In this document: positions 1 through 13,800 of the stretch, one piece after another
How the letters are laid out: each line of letters starts with the position of its first letter
How positions within the stretch are numbered: the stretch's first letter is position 1
From: Karalla daura
Taxonomy: Eukaryota; Chordata; Actinopteri; Chaetodontiformes; Leiognathidae
Length of the DNA: 64,000 bases
Assembly (NCBI GenBank): GCA_029224185.1
Contig: CM055200.1
Coordinates: 7,887,170 to 7,951,169 of the forward strand
Reading direction: 5' to 3'
Position numbers and translations under genes: made by a program
Notes under the pieces: model-generated
Database searches by the model: none
What the model was told of the DNA's origin: nothing
Seen by the model: the letters and a program-made list of their open reading frames with translations, nothing else

Positions 1-3000
1 AGACAATATCAAATAACATCCACTGGACCTTGAGGTTTTTCTAACTTCTTGAGTTTTTTTTCCCCAGGAGAGAAAGGCATCACTGATGGGCAGTCGTATG
101 TTTTAACAAGTATTTCTGACATTTAATGACGCCAGATGCTCTCGCAGCCTGGTTTTTGTAAATCAGGATATAGGGATTCACTTAGCGGGCTTTGAGAAAA
201 GACGGTGAAAAACCCCAAAAGAATTCGGTTCAGCTGGCCGAGGCTCCATATTACATGGTGCTTAAGGATGCCAAAACCAAGGCCACTAAATTAAAAAGAG
301 GCCCGGCATATATTTGGCCTGACTGCAGGAGGAATGAAATCTCTGAGCGGGCTCTGCTGTTCAGAAGCGATCAAGCAACCAGAGAAGTCAGTATCACACT
401 CCACAGAAATGCAGTAAAATCGAGCTCGTATTCATTTACCCTGTCTGACATAGTCAAAGCAAAAAGGTTTGAATCCCTGTCCGACCAAAGGCTTTTCTGG
501 GATGCGTTCCCTGCATTTCAACCTACGTGCACCGGACACAGTGTTTCAACATGAGAAATGCCCGATCCATTCATAAAAAACAAGCGCTCGCACATTTGCA
601 GATGTACAGTCTCGATCTGTCCACCAGATTCTGAAATCAAAGCCCGTCTAGACATTGACCTGCTCCTCCCACACAATCTACTGCACGAGAACAATCGCAC
701 ACGCGCACTCAAACACTGCGCACACTCGTTATGCAAGCGACTACGACCAAGTAAAAACCATTATTGTTGAAAAATCGTGTCTTGTCCCGAGTGGTGTTTT
801 ACAACTTCTGCACACAGTCGATCTCTGTGCGTTTCCCACGTGGAAAAGAAATGGGAAAAAAAAAAAAAAAATCAGGCGCACACATCTGGTACAGTGGAGC
901 ACAGACAGGGAGAAGGTAATAAAAATGTAGTGGGAAGGCAAAGGATGGGGGTGGAGAACATCCCTGGTCTCGGGTGGTTCAGAGAGGTTAATGAATTAGC
1001 CATTTCTCAACTCCAGAGGGTCCTCTGGCGAGTCAGCAAGGGCTCAGATTCAATAAAGTCCTACCCCTTCTCCTAGTCACGCCGCATGAGATGGAGAATT
1101 TAATGGGAAAGACAGCAGAGACGCACGGGTGTTCCAACAGGAATCCAGATCATCTTTTTCGAGGCTTTTCCCTACGAAGAAAAAACTCCGGTCGGCTGCT
1201 TTGTTGACCAATGGTCCGACAAAGGCAAATGGAATTAAAAGAGTGAGAAGATTGATCGAATCGGAAGAGGGCGTCGCTCCCTTCCAGTCCACTTTCAATG
1301 TGCTGAGTGGTACAGTAAATTGAAAACCTGCTAAGTCCATTAGCCTGTGACCCGAATGGCTACGTCTTCCTCCATATGGCTCTGGAAACCTGAGACTGGT
1401 GAGCGACAAAACAACCACAGTGGAAGGAGACCACCACAAAACGATACACGGCATCAAAGCTAATTGGCCTCATTACCCAATAACGACTGGTTTCTCGTGA
1501 GCGCAGGGCAGAGACGAAGTAGCTGGAATCAGTGGCACATTTGCTGCTGTTTTTGGCTTTGGCTCAAACACATTGAGTACCAAGGGTGCTCAGGAGTCCA
1601 ACTACTGACATTTAAGAACCACATTATGATAAAGCCTGGTTAAGAAAATTCCTTGACGCATCCCTTTTACTGGACGCTTCGATGCCTGAAAGCCCATCAG
1701 TGAAGTAGATGAACACATGTAGACCAAAGACAGTGTGTGTGGGGGATATTAACATGTAGGTGGTCTTTTTGAAGCACATAAGTAGCTGAACAATAGTATG
1801 GCCGAGAGGTCAACAGAGCGGTATAGTGGCAAAAGGGTGAGATTAATTATCAAGACAAAAGATGACCAGGAGGTGACATTTTAGGATTTTAGGACACTGG
1901 GTTCATTGTTCTCTGAGGGAAAAATGTTACTACGAAGAAAGGAGAAAATTCAAGGTTTAGGATTCTTAATAGTCTGTATGACTTTGGGATAAAAGCCGTT
2001 CATTAATTTAGTTCTTAAACATTAGAAATTGAGTCAAATCTTTTGAGGCGAAAACTAGCATCAATATTATTAAGAGATATCTTGTTCGGACAATTACACT
2101 GGGAACTCCAGTGGGATGGTCAGGGTGCAACGCACGTCCTGGCGCCTCTAGCGTCGGCCACACTCCCCTGGATAATGTCTTTAACCTTTCCCGTCATCTC
2201 ATCATCCACCGACTCTCCTGGCCACTACTTAACCCTGGCAGCCACTGACCTAAACAGCGCACGCTGCTAGACAGATAATTCTGCTGGCCATTTCAGACGG
2301 CCTAGCGGGGCTTTCGAAAGGCTTATAACGTCCAAGTCTACACAATAGGCTGGTTGTTTAAATAAGATGACTGGGGAGTGATTAACAGGATGTTGGGGAA
2401 GCAACGCAAACCAGATCCACCAAAGCAATTAAGTCATCAGTCAGTGTCTCTTGTCACTCGACTGCTGCGCAAAAAAATGGAACTTCAGACGTAGAAACGT
2501 CTCATTTATAAATAAAAGACACACAAAAACAACACCTTTGTGCCCCTCGAGACACTATCAAATCGCTGCCAATGCTAAAGTCATCGTTTCTCCATCTTGT
2601 GTTTTGGTGGATAATGCCAAATGATGTGCCTTTGCTGAGCCATAGCCTGAAGATATGGGTCATAATCCCGACAATCAAGTGTGGGAAATCTTAGTCTCCG
2701 TCAGCATTCCTCCTCGGCTACGTTAACATTCCTGAACCCACTGTGCTGTCACAGTAGCGTGCTGGGTCACGTTCAGTTCTCGGTTATCATAAACACGGTT
2801 CAGACGCCGCTACATCAAACTTGTAAATCATCCCCTCACTGGGCCGTGTACATTCACCAAGCCCCACTACTGTTAAGAGTGGACCGCACAGAAATGGTAG
2901 GATTCGGTGAGAATATCTTGATAACAAAGACAGTTAGTGCCGTCACCTTTCCCTTTGCATGCAGGGTTAAGGCGTCATGCAGGGTTCAATCCATCAAAAG

Positions 3001-4104
3001 GTACACGTCATTCACTATCTTTCACACAAAGTCTTCAATAGACCTTAACATGCATGCTTTTGGACAGTGAGCGGACTAGGAGTCGAACCCAGGACCTTCT
3101 TGCTGTATAGCCTATTGCAGAGATACCTGGTTCATATAGGCCACTGGGCCATTTGGATTCTGAACTGACTGTTTGAACTGTTCAGGAGAAGGATGTAAAA
3201 ACATGATGTGACCCTTTTCTCTCTGCTCGAACATCATTAAATAATCAGCTCTTTGCGTTTGATCAGAAACTCTGAGGTATGTTATCGCTGATCTTTCCTC
3301 CGTCTCTTTCTCCTCTACTTTCTCAACAACCCCCAAACAGCCTATTAGATTAAAAGGAAGTGTTAAGCACTTCCCCTAAGCTGACGCGACTTAAGACTGT
3401 GTGCTGATACCGTACTGATCAGGAGGGGCTGATAGACAAAAACACTTCAGTGCATGAATTTATGTCACCTCTGCATCTCTCCAACGTAAGCTTCAGAGAC
3501 TGGCTCGCAGACTTAAAAATAACACCAAGTGCCCCTTTTTGTCATTTTAGTCTCTGGAGCTCCTGACACAAACTGACACTGCAACACACGGCTCATCATC
3601 CAAAAGCTGCATGCCCTCATTTTTAAGATAGACGGGAAAAGAGGAAAAAGAAAGGAACAAGTTTGAGTGGAAGGGAGAGGCAGATCCGTGGCTTGATGTG
3701 TTCCACATTCCCAACGTCTAAGAGTTTACAGGGCCCCCTCTGACATCTGGACAGAGATCATGACACCACATCACACACAGTCACACACACGTCCACATGT
3801 GCAAATAAGTCTCTGTTTATGCTGCCTAGCCATCATGAGGCATGTGCCTCTGTGGACACAGTCATTTCTGTGCGCATGTGAGTGAAAGCCGTGTCTAAAC
3901 GCCTTTCTCCACTGTAAACTAAGGGGAAAGAAATCTATTGCATGGATGCAGACCACCCCAGCTCGTCCCAAAGAACGAGATCAGAGTGCAACTCTTCCTA
4001 AATTAGCCTCAGCCTGAGCCTCGCATGAACATGCTGAAACCAATTAGAATTGAAACCCGGATCAAAAAACAGCCCTTAGCTTTATCCAGCAGGTTGAACC
4101 TTAC
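1..4104. other. ccdc88a-like intron 3 (partial), no coding exon seen
   Basis: This stretch lies downstream, on the minus strand, of the third coding exon of the ccdc88a-like gene. I looked for the next exon of the HOOK domain on the minus strand and did not find it, so intron 3 runs past the left edge. The open frames here have no recognisable protein, no splice-site support and no similarity to neighbours. A short repeat-tail remnant sits near 3066-3112. Nothing else can be named. Confidence 0.6.
3066..3112 (-). repeat. Fragment of a fish interspersed repeat
   Basis: The wording around 'gtcgaacccaggacc' followed by 'ttcttgctgt' is the recurrent end of a very common teleost interspersed repeat. 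Longer copies of the same family occur at about 12.39-12.58, 18.65-18.96 and 56.25-56.52 kb. Only the end of the element remains here, in minus orientation. The family name cannot be assigned without a repeat library. Confidence 0.5.
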
Positions 4105-7070
4105 CTGGTAGTAGGCTTTTATCTGCCTGATGAGAATGGAGAGGTTCTGGATGCGCAGGGTGGGGTCGTTGTTCACCTTCTTGTTGGTCCTCTGCACTGT
4201 GGCTTTTGGGTTTCTGTGGGAGGGAGGGGGTACAAAAATGATGCTGTTATTTAATGGTTTAGAAAGAGAAATCAGATGATAACGCAGACAGACAAATTCT
4301 ACGTTTCACTTAAAGACAATACGTCTTTTGAGGGATGGCACGGGTGTCTGCTCTGCAGCACAGTGACAATGGATCCTTGTTCAAAGCAGGGCTTGTGCCA
4401 TAACCGTGTTAAATAAACCACAGATGCACCAAAAGACAGAGCCTCATTGAAATCCACCACTTAAGTCCGGTGTCTCCACAGCAGTTGTGTCATCTCCGGC
4501 CCTCAAATCAAATTCATCTGAGTTAAATCCAATTCAGACATGTTTGTGAAGCATTAAAAACTTCAGAGTTTATCCAGTGAGTTACGGCAAGTGGACGTTT
4601 CACCTCTCATCAAAGGAGGTTTCTCGACTTCTTCAGTCCAGAGCTTAAGAGGCCATTTGGATGAGAGGTGACACATCCTACTTGCCACATCCCGAAAACT
4701 CTTTGGAGAACGATGACCTGGAAGAATGATAAACTTCACAAACATTTCCTGAGATGAGATAAATCATTGCTTTATCTAGACTGTTCTTCAAATGGCTGAA
4801 AATGATTATGAGCACGATAAGAGAAGACAACATCTGCGGTGAATTATAAAGCTTATGGTGCGTTTCAGCAACTCTTCGACCTTTAGCCGTGACCCTCATT
4901 TATTCTATCTGTCAGAATCAAAGAGGAGAGGCACGTTCTCAGTGCTAGCAGAGAGGAGAGCCCGAGCGTCACCGAGGGACGCTGGAAGGAGCGTGGACGA
5001 CGGCTGATGTTATCGCGGGTGTAAACATGTCTCACTGAGCCTCAGTGGCATTCCACAGATTCACAGGGAACCACCGCCTCAGCCCCTCTTATCTACGACC
5101 ATCCAAACAAGCATTTGCATATCTGTGGAAATCACCTTCAGAAACATCGGACTTCGTTTCATCTCGCGCTTCCCTTTCAGCCACGTTCTACTGACAAGAT
5201 GATTGGTGCAAACTCACTGCTGCATGAAGCGCTCCCGGAATACTGCCAGTGCATCTTGACAGCCGCATTAAATACCGGGAATACTTTGGTTTTAAGCCTC
5301 GTCGAAAAGGCAGCCTTTGCCCACTTAAGAGTTAAACGGCGAACTCTATGCAAGAACTGTGGTCTCCTATCTTTCATTCCCAGAGGGAACTTCCCATTTT
5401 CGAGACTCCCCCACTTCACAGAAGGTGATGATGGGCGGCGCAGGAACTCGAGAGCTGATATGGTATCACCAAGTGGCTAAGGAGGACCACTTTGAAAGTG
5501 TGGACACGAGCCGTCACGCTTCACTCGCTTCAAATATTTGTGGCAGCGGGATCTGGTGCCCATAGATTTCAAGTAATTTGTTTTCCACTTCTTTGATGAT
5601 AGTAGAGTACTAAGGAAATTGGTCAGTTCAAAGGGAAGGACAGCATTCTCATTTCACCAAAAGGCAGTGATGGACCTAGTTTGTCCTAAGGCTCAGTTAC
5701 TATTTTATCTCCGTGAGTTGATTGATTAACGACGCCTGCTTCAGTAACCCTAACAAGAGCATATTTCCAGTTCCCTCCATCCATTACTTTACTCATTTTG
5801 TACCTAAACAATGTCTTGGTGGTCTCCTCAGGTCCATCCCAACACCCATAGGAAGACAGGGAATACACCATGCACATGTCAGTCCACTGCAGTGCGCACA
5901 CACACACACACACACACAGACACACACACCTAACACCTACATGTAAAGGAGGCGTTGTAGAGGCTCCCTAACCCTAACCCTTACTCTCATAATTAACCTC
6001 ATTATTATTATTATGTTGTTACTCTCAATCCCATCATATCCTAAAACACATGAATGCTGCAAAACTCAATCAAGCATTACTTACACTAGCTATTGTGTAC
6101 AGTTCTATATCATATGCAAACATTGACGATACCGATATTAGAAAATGTGAAAAAAAAAAATCATTACTCATGTAATTTGTTCATTTGCTAGCCACTGTTT
6201 ACCATCTACAAATACCACGACAAGGAGATAATAAAATCCCTCCAACCAACCATCCAAAAATACAAAAAATTATGAAACATCAGCCCCTCTTGTTTACTTA
6301 ACACGTCCTAGTATTTTTCATGAGAGACTATTCGGATTTCAAAGCATCAACATCGCATGACCTATATATGGGGGTCAACATGCCTTAAGTGTGGGGGTGT
6401 GGGGGTGGCGGGAGGAGGGGAAGAGTCCTGGCTGCCTTTGAATGAATGTATGCATGCATGCAGTGTGGTGCACATGTGAAGTCATGCATGTTCCCGCATC
6501 TGCGCACTCGAGAATAGCACAGCCACGTTAGTGTCTGTCTCAGTGAGCAAGCAACGAGGCTCAATCCAAAACAACCAAGACTATGAGATTATAATGGCTA
6601 TTTTTAAGATTTTATACAAATATATCTTATAAGTGCAGTCTAGCGCATCTATTTCACATAATGAGATCACAGCTACTTGAGACCCAGAGCAAGACAGCTA
6701 ATGTTTTAAAATTCAGTTTTTGCAAACTGAAATGCTAATAAAAATAAAAAACAGTGCCACCAAAGGTATGCATGCAACATCAAAATGGTGGAATTATCTC
6801 TTGGAATGAGTGTGGATGTGTTAATTAGTCTTCTGACCAAACCCCCTCCCGCCCCAATACACACACCCACCCACATGGATAATCATGCTAATCAGAGGGT
6901 CTTCTTTAATACTGGTTTAAATGAACAGTCACGTGACTTCCCCATCACCCCCCACACACACACTCAGCCCCTTTTGGAGGTCCATAGTAGGGGGTCTATT
7001 TAACCCCTTAATTAAAAAGCACAGAGGAGGCTGTAATCCTGTCAGGGCGAGGAGGGTGATGCCGTGAATG

Positions 7071-7120
<50 letters not shown>

Positions 7121-7808
7121 CAGGGAGAGAAAAAGGGGGGAGAGAAATGGTTCACGCATTCCAGGAACATGGCGACCACAACAACAAGACAACATCATCC
7201 GCCCCTCACGTCTTTGGCTCCTTCTCTGACAAACACGCGATCGGCTGATCCGAAACCCCCCCCCCCCCCCCCCCCCCCCATGTGGATCAGCAGGCGTATA
7301 AATAGAGAGATTTAGAACGGCTGCAGGGGTTAAATATCCCACTTACTGCCTTCTTCCCTGTTACTGCTGATACAGGAAAGCTACGACTGTAAACGGACAG
7401 ATTAGGGATGGAGAGAGCCAACTAACGGCAGACAACCACTGGGCTAGCCAGCCAGACGGCCCCGTCAATAAGCCGGTCCATCGGTGCTGTCGATGGGCAA
7501 CTGCAACCTTATGCAGCGCCTGGGGCCGCTGGGCTTTCTCCTCTCATCCCCTGCCACTGATTGGCTGGCTAAGTTAGGGCGTAGTGTTAACCTATATATG
7601 ACAGGCTACATTACAGTCAGCATGGGCAGCCAGGCACATGCTCATTCACACACACAGAGAGACACGCGCGCGCACAGAGTGGGGCTGCATGCGCACACAA
7701 AAGAGAGGATACGAGGCTACGTCCGTGGCCACGTGTTCGGCACAGAGCTTATGAGCTGCATTGTCAAAACACAGCGGGGTGGTGAGTCTATCCCCCCGAC
7801 GTGTGAGA

Positions 7809-7846
<38 letters not shown>

Positions 7847-10800
7847 GCTACAGTAAGAGCAATCAGAGGGGATGAGCACTTATTGGCTGCAATGCTAAGG
7901 TGAACAGTTCAGCTCAGGATAATTCTGTGGGTCTGCCTGCATAATGCCATGTACAGACTACACAACATGTCGGTCTAACAGGATGGTCACTGTGTCGGAT
8001 AAGGCACCTACACAGACGTAAGACGTCCGTGCCACGCCCCTAGTCGGAGATGCGGAGCGAGACTACACCCTGCGACTACCTGTGCGACGCTGCCAGGAAG
8101 TGGAAATTCTAGAAGCTTCTAGAAACTAAGGGATAGCCAGAGTCAGGGATTTTAATTTTAGAGAAGGTCAAAAAAAAAAAACACCTTCAATTACATTACA
8201 GCGCTTAATCGTTTTGCTTGCCCGAATTTACATGTTCATTTGCTAGCTCTGCAAGAGATTAATGTAGTCTAGCAACTAATGTATAATTGCGCTTTCACAA
8301 ATTTAACTCAACTTATTCTCTGAGAAAAAAGGGGATCTTGAATAATTGAATAGAGTATTTATCCTTGATCTCTGGTGTCAGCACAGAACACTGGTTTCAT
8401 TCATCAGAAATGCCTCAGAGAATATTTTACAAGCACTTTGAAAATCCTATTTCCCGTGAAGACAGACGTCAAGGAAAGACTCAAGCTGGAGCCGCTGCTC
8501 CTCGGCATGGAGAGAGGCGTCCACCCCCCCGGACGCCTCCCTGGGGAGGTGTTTCGGGTATGTCCATCAGGGAGGAGACCCAGGGCCAGGCCCAGGACGC
8601 AAAGAGATTACATCTCTCAATTGGTTTGGAAGCACCTCGGGATATTCCCGGAGGAGAGGAGGCTTTGAACTTCCCTGCAGAAACTGCTGCCCCCCATGAG
8701 GATGAGCAAACAGACAAAAACAAATATTTTCAGGCCGTCTCTGCACAAATCCATTTCATGCTTTTCTCATAACTACTCGTGGGCTTTAGCTTAGGCTAAT
8801 TAGCTGAGCTGTTTGCCACTCACATGAGCAATCACATGGCAACAAAGCCAAATTATTTTTTTTTTATTCTAGGTAACTTTAAATGCAGGAAAACGACCTC
8901 TGTTTAATCTGTGGTGATTAGGGGACATGGCAATAGGATGCAAATAAGCATATGGACCACACAATAGCTCATCTGTACATTAGCAAAACAAACAAGCTAA
9001 CAAGTAATTTATCAAAGAGCAAGTGCATGAAGCAGTGACTTCCAGATGTTCTTCTATCATTCTTACACTTTCAAATAAAGGAAGTGAATGTATTACATAT
9101 TGTTGCAAAGCATGACGAATGTGTAAGACAGACCTGGTACAAAACACCACCAAACAGAATAGAGAATCTGATTTTCTTGTCCCCCACCCTTTTCCCATGG
9201 GAACTGTAGTGTACAAACAGAAGAGTGTTGTAAGATCGGACCACTGGTATGTGGTTCTCATCACCTCATTTCCTTGTCTCTGCTTTTCAGGACTCGTGTC
9301 TCTCCCTGTCTTTGTCTTGGTGTTTCCACAGGGCCTCTTCCCATTCTTCTCCTCAGTGACTGTATCCATAGGGACTGCAACCAAAACTCACTGATTCCAA
9401 GCTGGATGCAATCTGCCACTGAACTACTATATGCACTTAGAGCCACATTGAAATTCAATTAAGCGTCTCAAAATTGTATTAAAGGAATCCAGCACAGCCT
9501 CCTTCGGCAGGGCCATGGGTTGGTCTTTAACAGATATGTTGTGCTTGGTTGCCAATTAAAGCCTCTGTGCTTTTAATTGTCAGAGTAAAGCATCTGTTAA
9601 TGTAACTCAACACTTCCTGCTGATGTTTCACAGCAAAAGTCTTTGAGGGCGAACAGACGGGACCAGATCCCCCAAGCCACTGCGGGGGCCTGTAGTATGA
9701 AACAGATGGAGGAAGTGTTGAGTTTGCATTCGCAGCAAACAGCAGCACCTTGGCACAGAAAACCTGGGCACTTCAGACATATTTGATCCAGTATAATCAA
9801 ATTCATAACAGAGGAAATGGGCAATTCTGAATGAACACCTGCCTCACTGGTTAAACTGTGATATCGTGGCCATTGTCTTACACATGCCGAACTGCGAATG
9901 CTGCTTAAAGTATCATTATAAACCCTGACCAGAGTGACACAGAATTAGCAGGGCCAAGAAACTAACAGCGAAGCTAAAATCCTGACACAGTCCCCATGGG
10001 CTTTGACGTGTCCTTGGCTGTGGGATTTTGTGTGCCTCACATTAACACAGCCTTGTTAAAAGTTCTGTCCTCCCAAGGTCACAGCTGCCGTTTCCTGTCT
10101 GACTCGATACACATCCTGCTGCGAGACAGAGACTCCGAGCATGGCATGACACAAAGACGACGATGAGTGATGTCGGGTTATCGTCCAATCCTTCACTTTA
10201 GGGAACAGACTGAGGCCCCGGCAGCAGCAGCAGCAGCAGCAGTAGCTCTGTCTGCCTCTTCCCTCTAGTCCTACTGGAATCCCAACTATGTCTGCTGTAG
10301 CAGAACCCTGGAGAAAGCCAACAAAGGCTTCGACATACTGTTTAAAGAAAACAGAGGGTAGACCGAGCAGAGGAGGTGTGGCACGGCAAGCAGAGGAGAC
10401 ACAAGGATGAGGTGGAGGAGGGGGGTGGGAGAAAGTAGGTGTTGAGACAATAAAATGAAAATAAAGAAGGAGGGGACAAATTCAGCTGCAAACCAAGTCT
10501 TCTCTGACAGTCAGGTATTTTGAATATGTCATTATTGCCTGGTTGTATCATTTTTTTAGGTCAAAAATGAAAATTGTGATCATGCATTGTTGTAAATTCA
10601 CAGCTCTCCTAGGTAAAAATGGTAGGTAAAAATGGTAAAAATGACAGGGCAGCAATGGAAGGAATTTTTTGGAGCCACAAAATAAGTGGCTAAATCTCAC
10701 CAAAATACATTTAAAATCACTCAGCCAAATATGGTTCTCTCAAAGTCAGACCTCGTATACAAACAATGCTTACAATGATGGAAGTATGTCTCTTTGTTTG

Positions 10801-13800
10801 TGGCCTTTTCTACGTTCTGCCTGTTCTATTAAAACACTGCCAGATGTCCCACCTCAGAATACATATCTAGCAGAGCACCAAAGCTGTGCAGAATATAACA
10901 GGAGCGTGATGTACAACGCATATGTTAGTGTAACAAAAGGAGAGAGGACAGTGTGTAACAAAAGACCAACTGGATCCAGGGCTTAACCAAACACTCATCA
11001 TTCAGCTGTGGCCCCTCTCCAAACCAAGACTGCTCTATTGGTCAAGATCGGGCTGTGTTTGTGTACGTGTGTGTCAGAAAGCCGATTCTGTCGTGATGGT
11101 AGCGATGACAGGCAAAGTGAAGCCTACATCCTGTTTATGGTAAGATGACCTTAAAAAAAAAAACACGGCTTTCAAACATGAGATGGTCTGAGTTACAGGT
11201 TTCCATCTTTATCATAGACTTGTAAACATGCTTGTCTTAAATAAATGTGCAGAAGGAAGTGCCGGAAGGTAAACCCACTATTTTTACTGATATTCTCAGT
11301 TGTGCAGCCATTCGGCTGGATATACAGACATGCAAAGATCTGAATGTTCAAGTGGAGACCTGCAGAACGTGTCACACGGCATTCTTTTCATAAATCCACA
11401 CTTTCTTCACTTGATCCTCTCAAACGCAGTCTATGCAACAATTTTTAGGTGCAGAGAAAGCACGCACACATCCATCCAAGACACATAACGTAGTCCCAGT
11501 GGCCCAGAGAGGTTGAGCTGACTGGACTGCTGCACAGGCCAACGGGCCACCGCAGGTTGACAGTATTGCCAGAAAAAGAGACAGTTGTCATTCTGACGAG
11601 AAGTGTAATTGGGCCCCCTCTCTTACTGAGCGGGAAAACCAATGGGTTTGACAGCATGGAGGAGGCCGTCTAATTGGCTAGGTAATGTCTGTCAAAGAGG
11701 GCAGGAGGGGGGAGGGGGACGTGCTGCCATCTGGGTGTCAGCAAACCGTTAGATAATCCTAGGGTCTCTCGCTCTCTCTCTCTCATCTGTGGGCTCCCAT
11801 GCTGTCCCAATGACAAGTGCTGCCAGCCTGTCTGTCATGTCCACACAACCCTCACTGAGACATTCGTACGGCAACACCACAGCTCGGGCTACACCAGCTG
11901 ACATCACAAGCAAAACGGTTCAAAGCTGAAGTTTCTTTGGCAATTTGATGGTAATGTATGTCATGAGAGTAAGCAACTCTTGAAATCAAGTACTTCAGAA
12001 ATAGAAATTATGCATCATAAAGAGACTTTAAAATAGCGTCTGTGGCATTCCTGGGGAAACCGATGTTCCATAGCTTCTATGTTAACGCCAGAGAACCAGG
12101 ATTAGTACTCCTTTCAGCCAGTTTAGTTCAACTATGAAGCATATTGAACTATGTGCACACATTCAAGGATCCTGACTCGTCCACATATCTGTGAGTAACC
12201 ACTCTGGAGGACAAGTGTGCTTCTTGGCTGCAATACTCTTCTGTTTTTTTTCCCTCTGAAGTGTAAACAGCAGCTACTGGCTGAGGGCTTATACCAGCAA
12301 TCACAAGCAGCACATCCGCCAAGCAGCACTCACCTCGACATACTCCAGGCTCTCAGAACAGAGCGGAACGAAGAGAGAAGGCAATGTGTGTGCAAGCCCA
12401 TAGATTGGCACCAACACATTCATCCAATCAAACTACACGTGTACGTTTTTGGACTGTGGGAGGAAACCTATGCAAAGCTAAGGAGAAAATTCAAACCCCC
12501 TCACAGAAAGGCCCTCAGTCCAGCTGGGATACAAACTGGGGACCTTCTTGTTTTGAGGCAAGAGGGTACAGTGCAACCCCTTAGTTTGATGAGTTGAGTG
12601 TCATTGATAGCGTTTCTAAGAACATGGAGAACTCTATGGTCTGCAGGCCATTTTTAATGATAAATTATGAACAGATGATGATTCCTTCCAACTGATGGCA
12701 TTTAATTTGTGTTTCTGGGAGTCTTTGACAAACTTCTTCCCAGACTACCTGTAACTGTTTTGTTGCATGAGTTCCAATGAACATTTTAGCAGTCTATTTT
12801 AGTAAGCCGAGCCTCCTGGCGGCAGCCACATAGTGCTGATTAAGTTTGGGGGGGAGGGCAGACAATGAACAGTCTCACCAACATAACCTCTGACCAGTAC
12901 TGTAGGCCCTCTGTGTGGGAGGCTGGCTGGCTAAGACGACTACCAACAGCTGCCTCGGCCCAAAACAAAATGCAGAGGGAAGAAAAAAAGAACTGCCAGA
13001 TACACACACTCCCACGCAGAGACAGAGGAGCCCTGCAGAAAAACACACACATTTATAAACACACACAGGGCCGGCTGTGACTGGCAATCCCCGACATCCT
13101 GTCAGGCGATCGACTCAGCCAGTCACAGTCGATTTCAGTTCTACGCTGCGACCCTGAAAACTCCCATCAAGCCCAGTGCGTTTAGCTGCAGACGTAAACA
13201 CTGAGTACCTGGTAGGGGCACCTCTTAAATATGTAAAGCCGTGCGGTTCTAGTACGGCAAACTGGGCCCGGACGCCTGAACATTTCAGCACTCACTTCTC
13301 CAATCTTTCCCTTTGCGGTCGCTTTCCACTACACAGCGTCACGGCAGGAAAAATGCTCCAAAATACTGGTGCTACTTGTTGGCGGGCAGCGTTTGGGGGG
13401 GAAAGGAAAGGTGCTGGTTTCCAAACGAACCTACAGCGGCTTTCTGAGATGCATTCCTGAGTTGGGATGATAGGATCTGAGACCTGAAGGTAGGCAGCTT
13501 TAGTGGAGGGACGCAGCCAAGCAGCAGGAGGTCTAGCTCGCTGCAAGAGGGCACAGGAAAACCAACCAAGAGCCTGGAAAAAGCCAGCTGAGGTTAATCA
13601 TCTCCCCATGCAAGACAGCTAAAGACGAAAATAAATACAGAGGCTTGTACACAACAGAGGTCTCCCCCTGCACTGGGAATCTCTCCGCGGAATAACCTTG
13701 GAGCACGAGATGAAACAAGGTGTTGCCCTGCGGCACCTCTACACATCCTAATCTCCTGTGCGGCGAAAATCTATTCCTCCGGGGAGCGCAGACTTGGTTG

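Noticed and set aside
192..554. 120-codon open frame at the left edge
   Set aside because: No family resemblance, no splice context, and it lies inside a ccdc88a-like intron on the opposite strand.
8365..8772. 135-codon open frame
   Set aside because: It overlaps the LINE 3'-end relic in a different frame; not a host gene.
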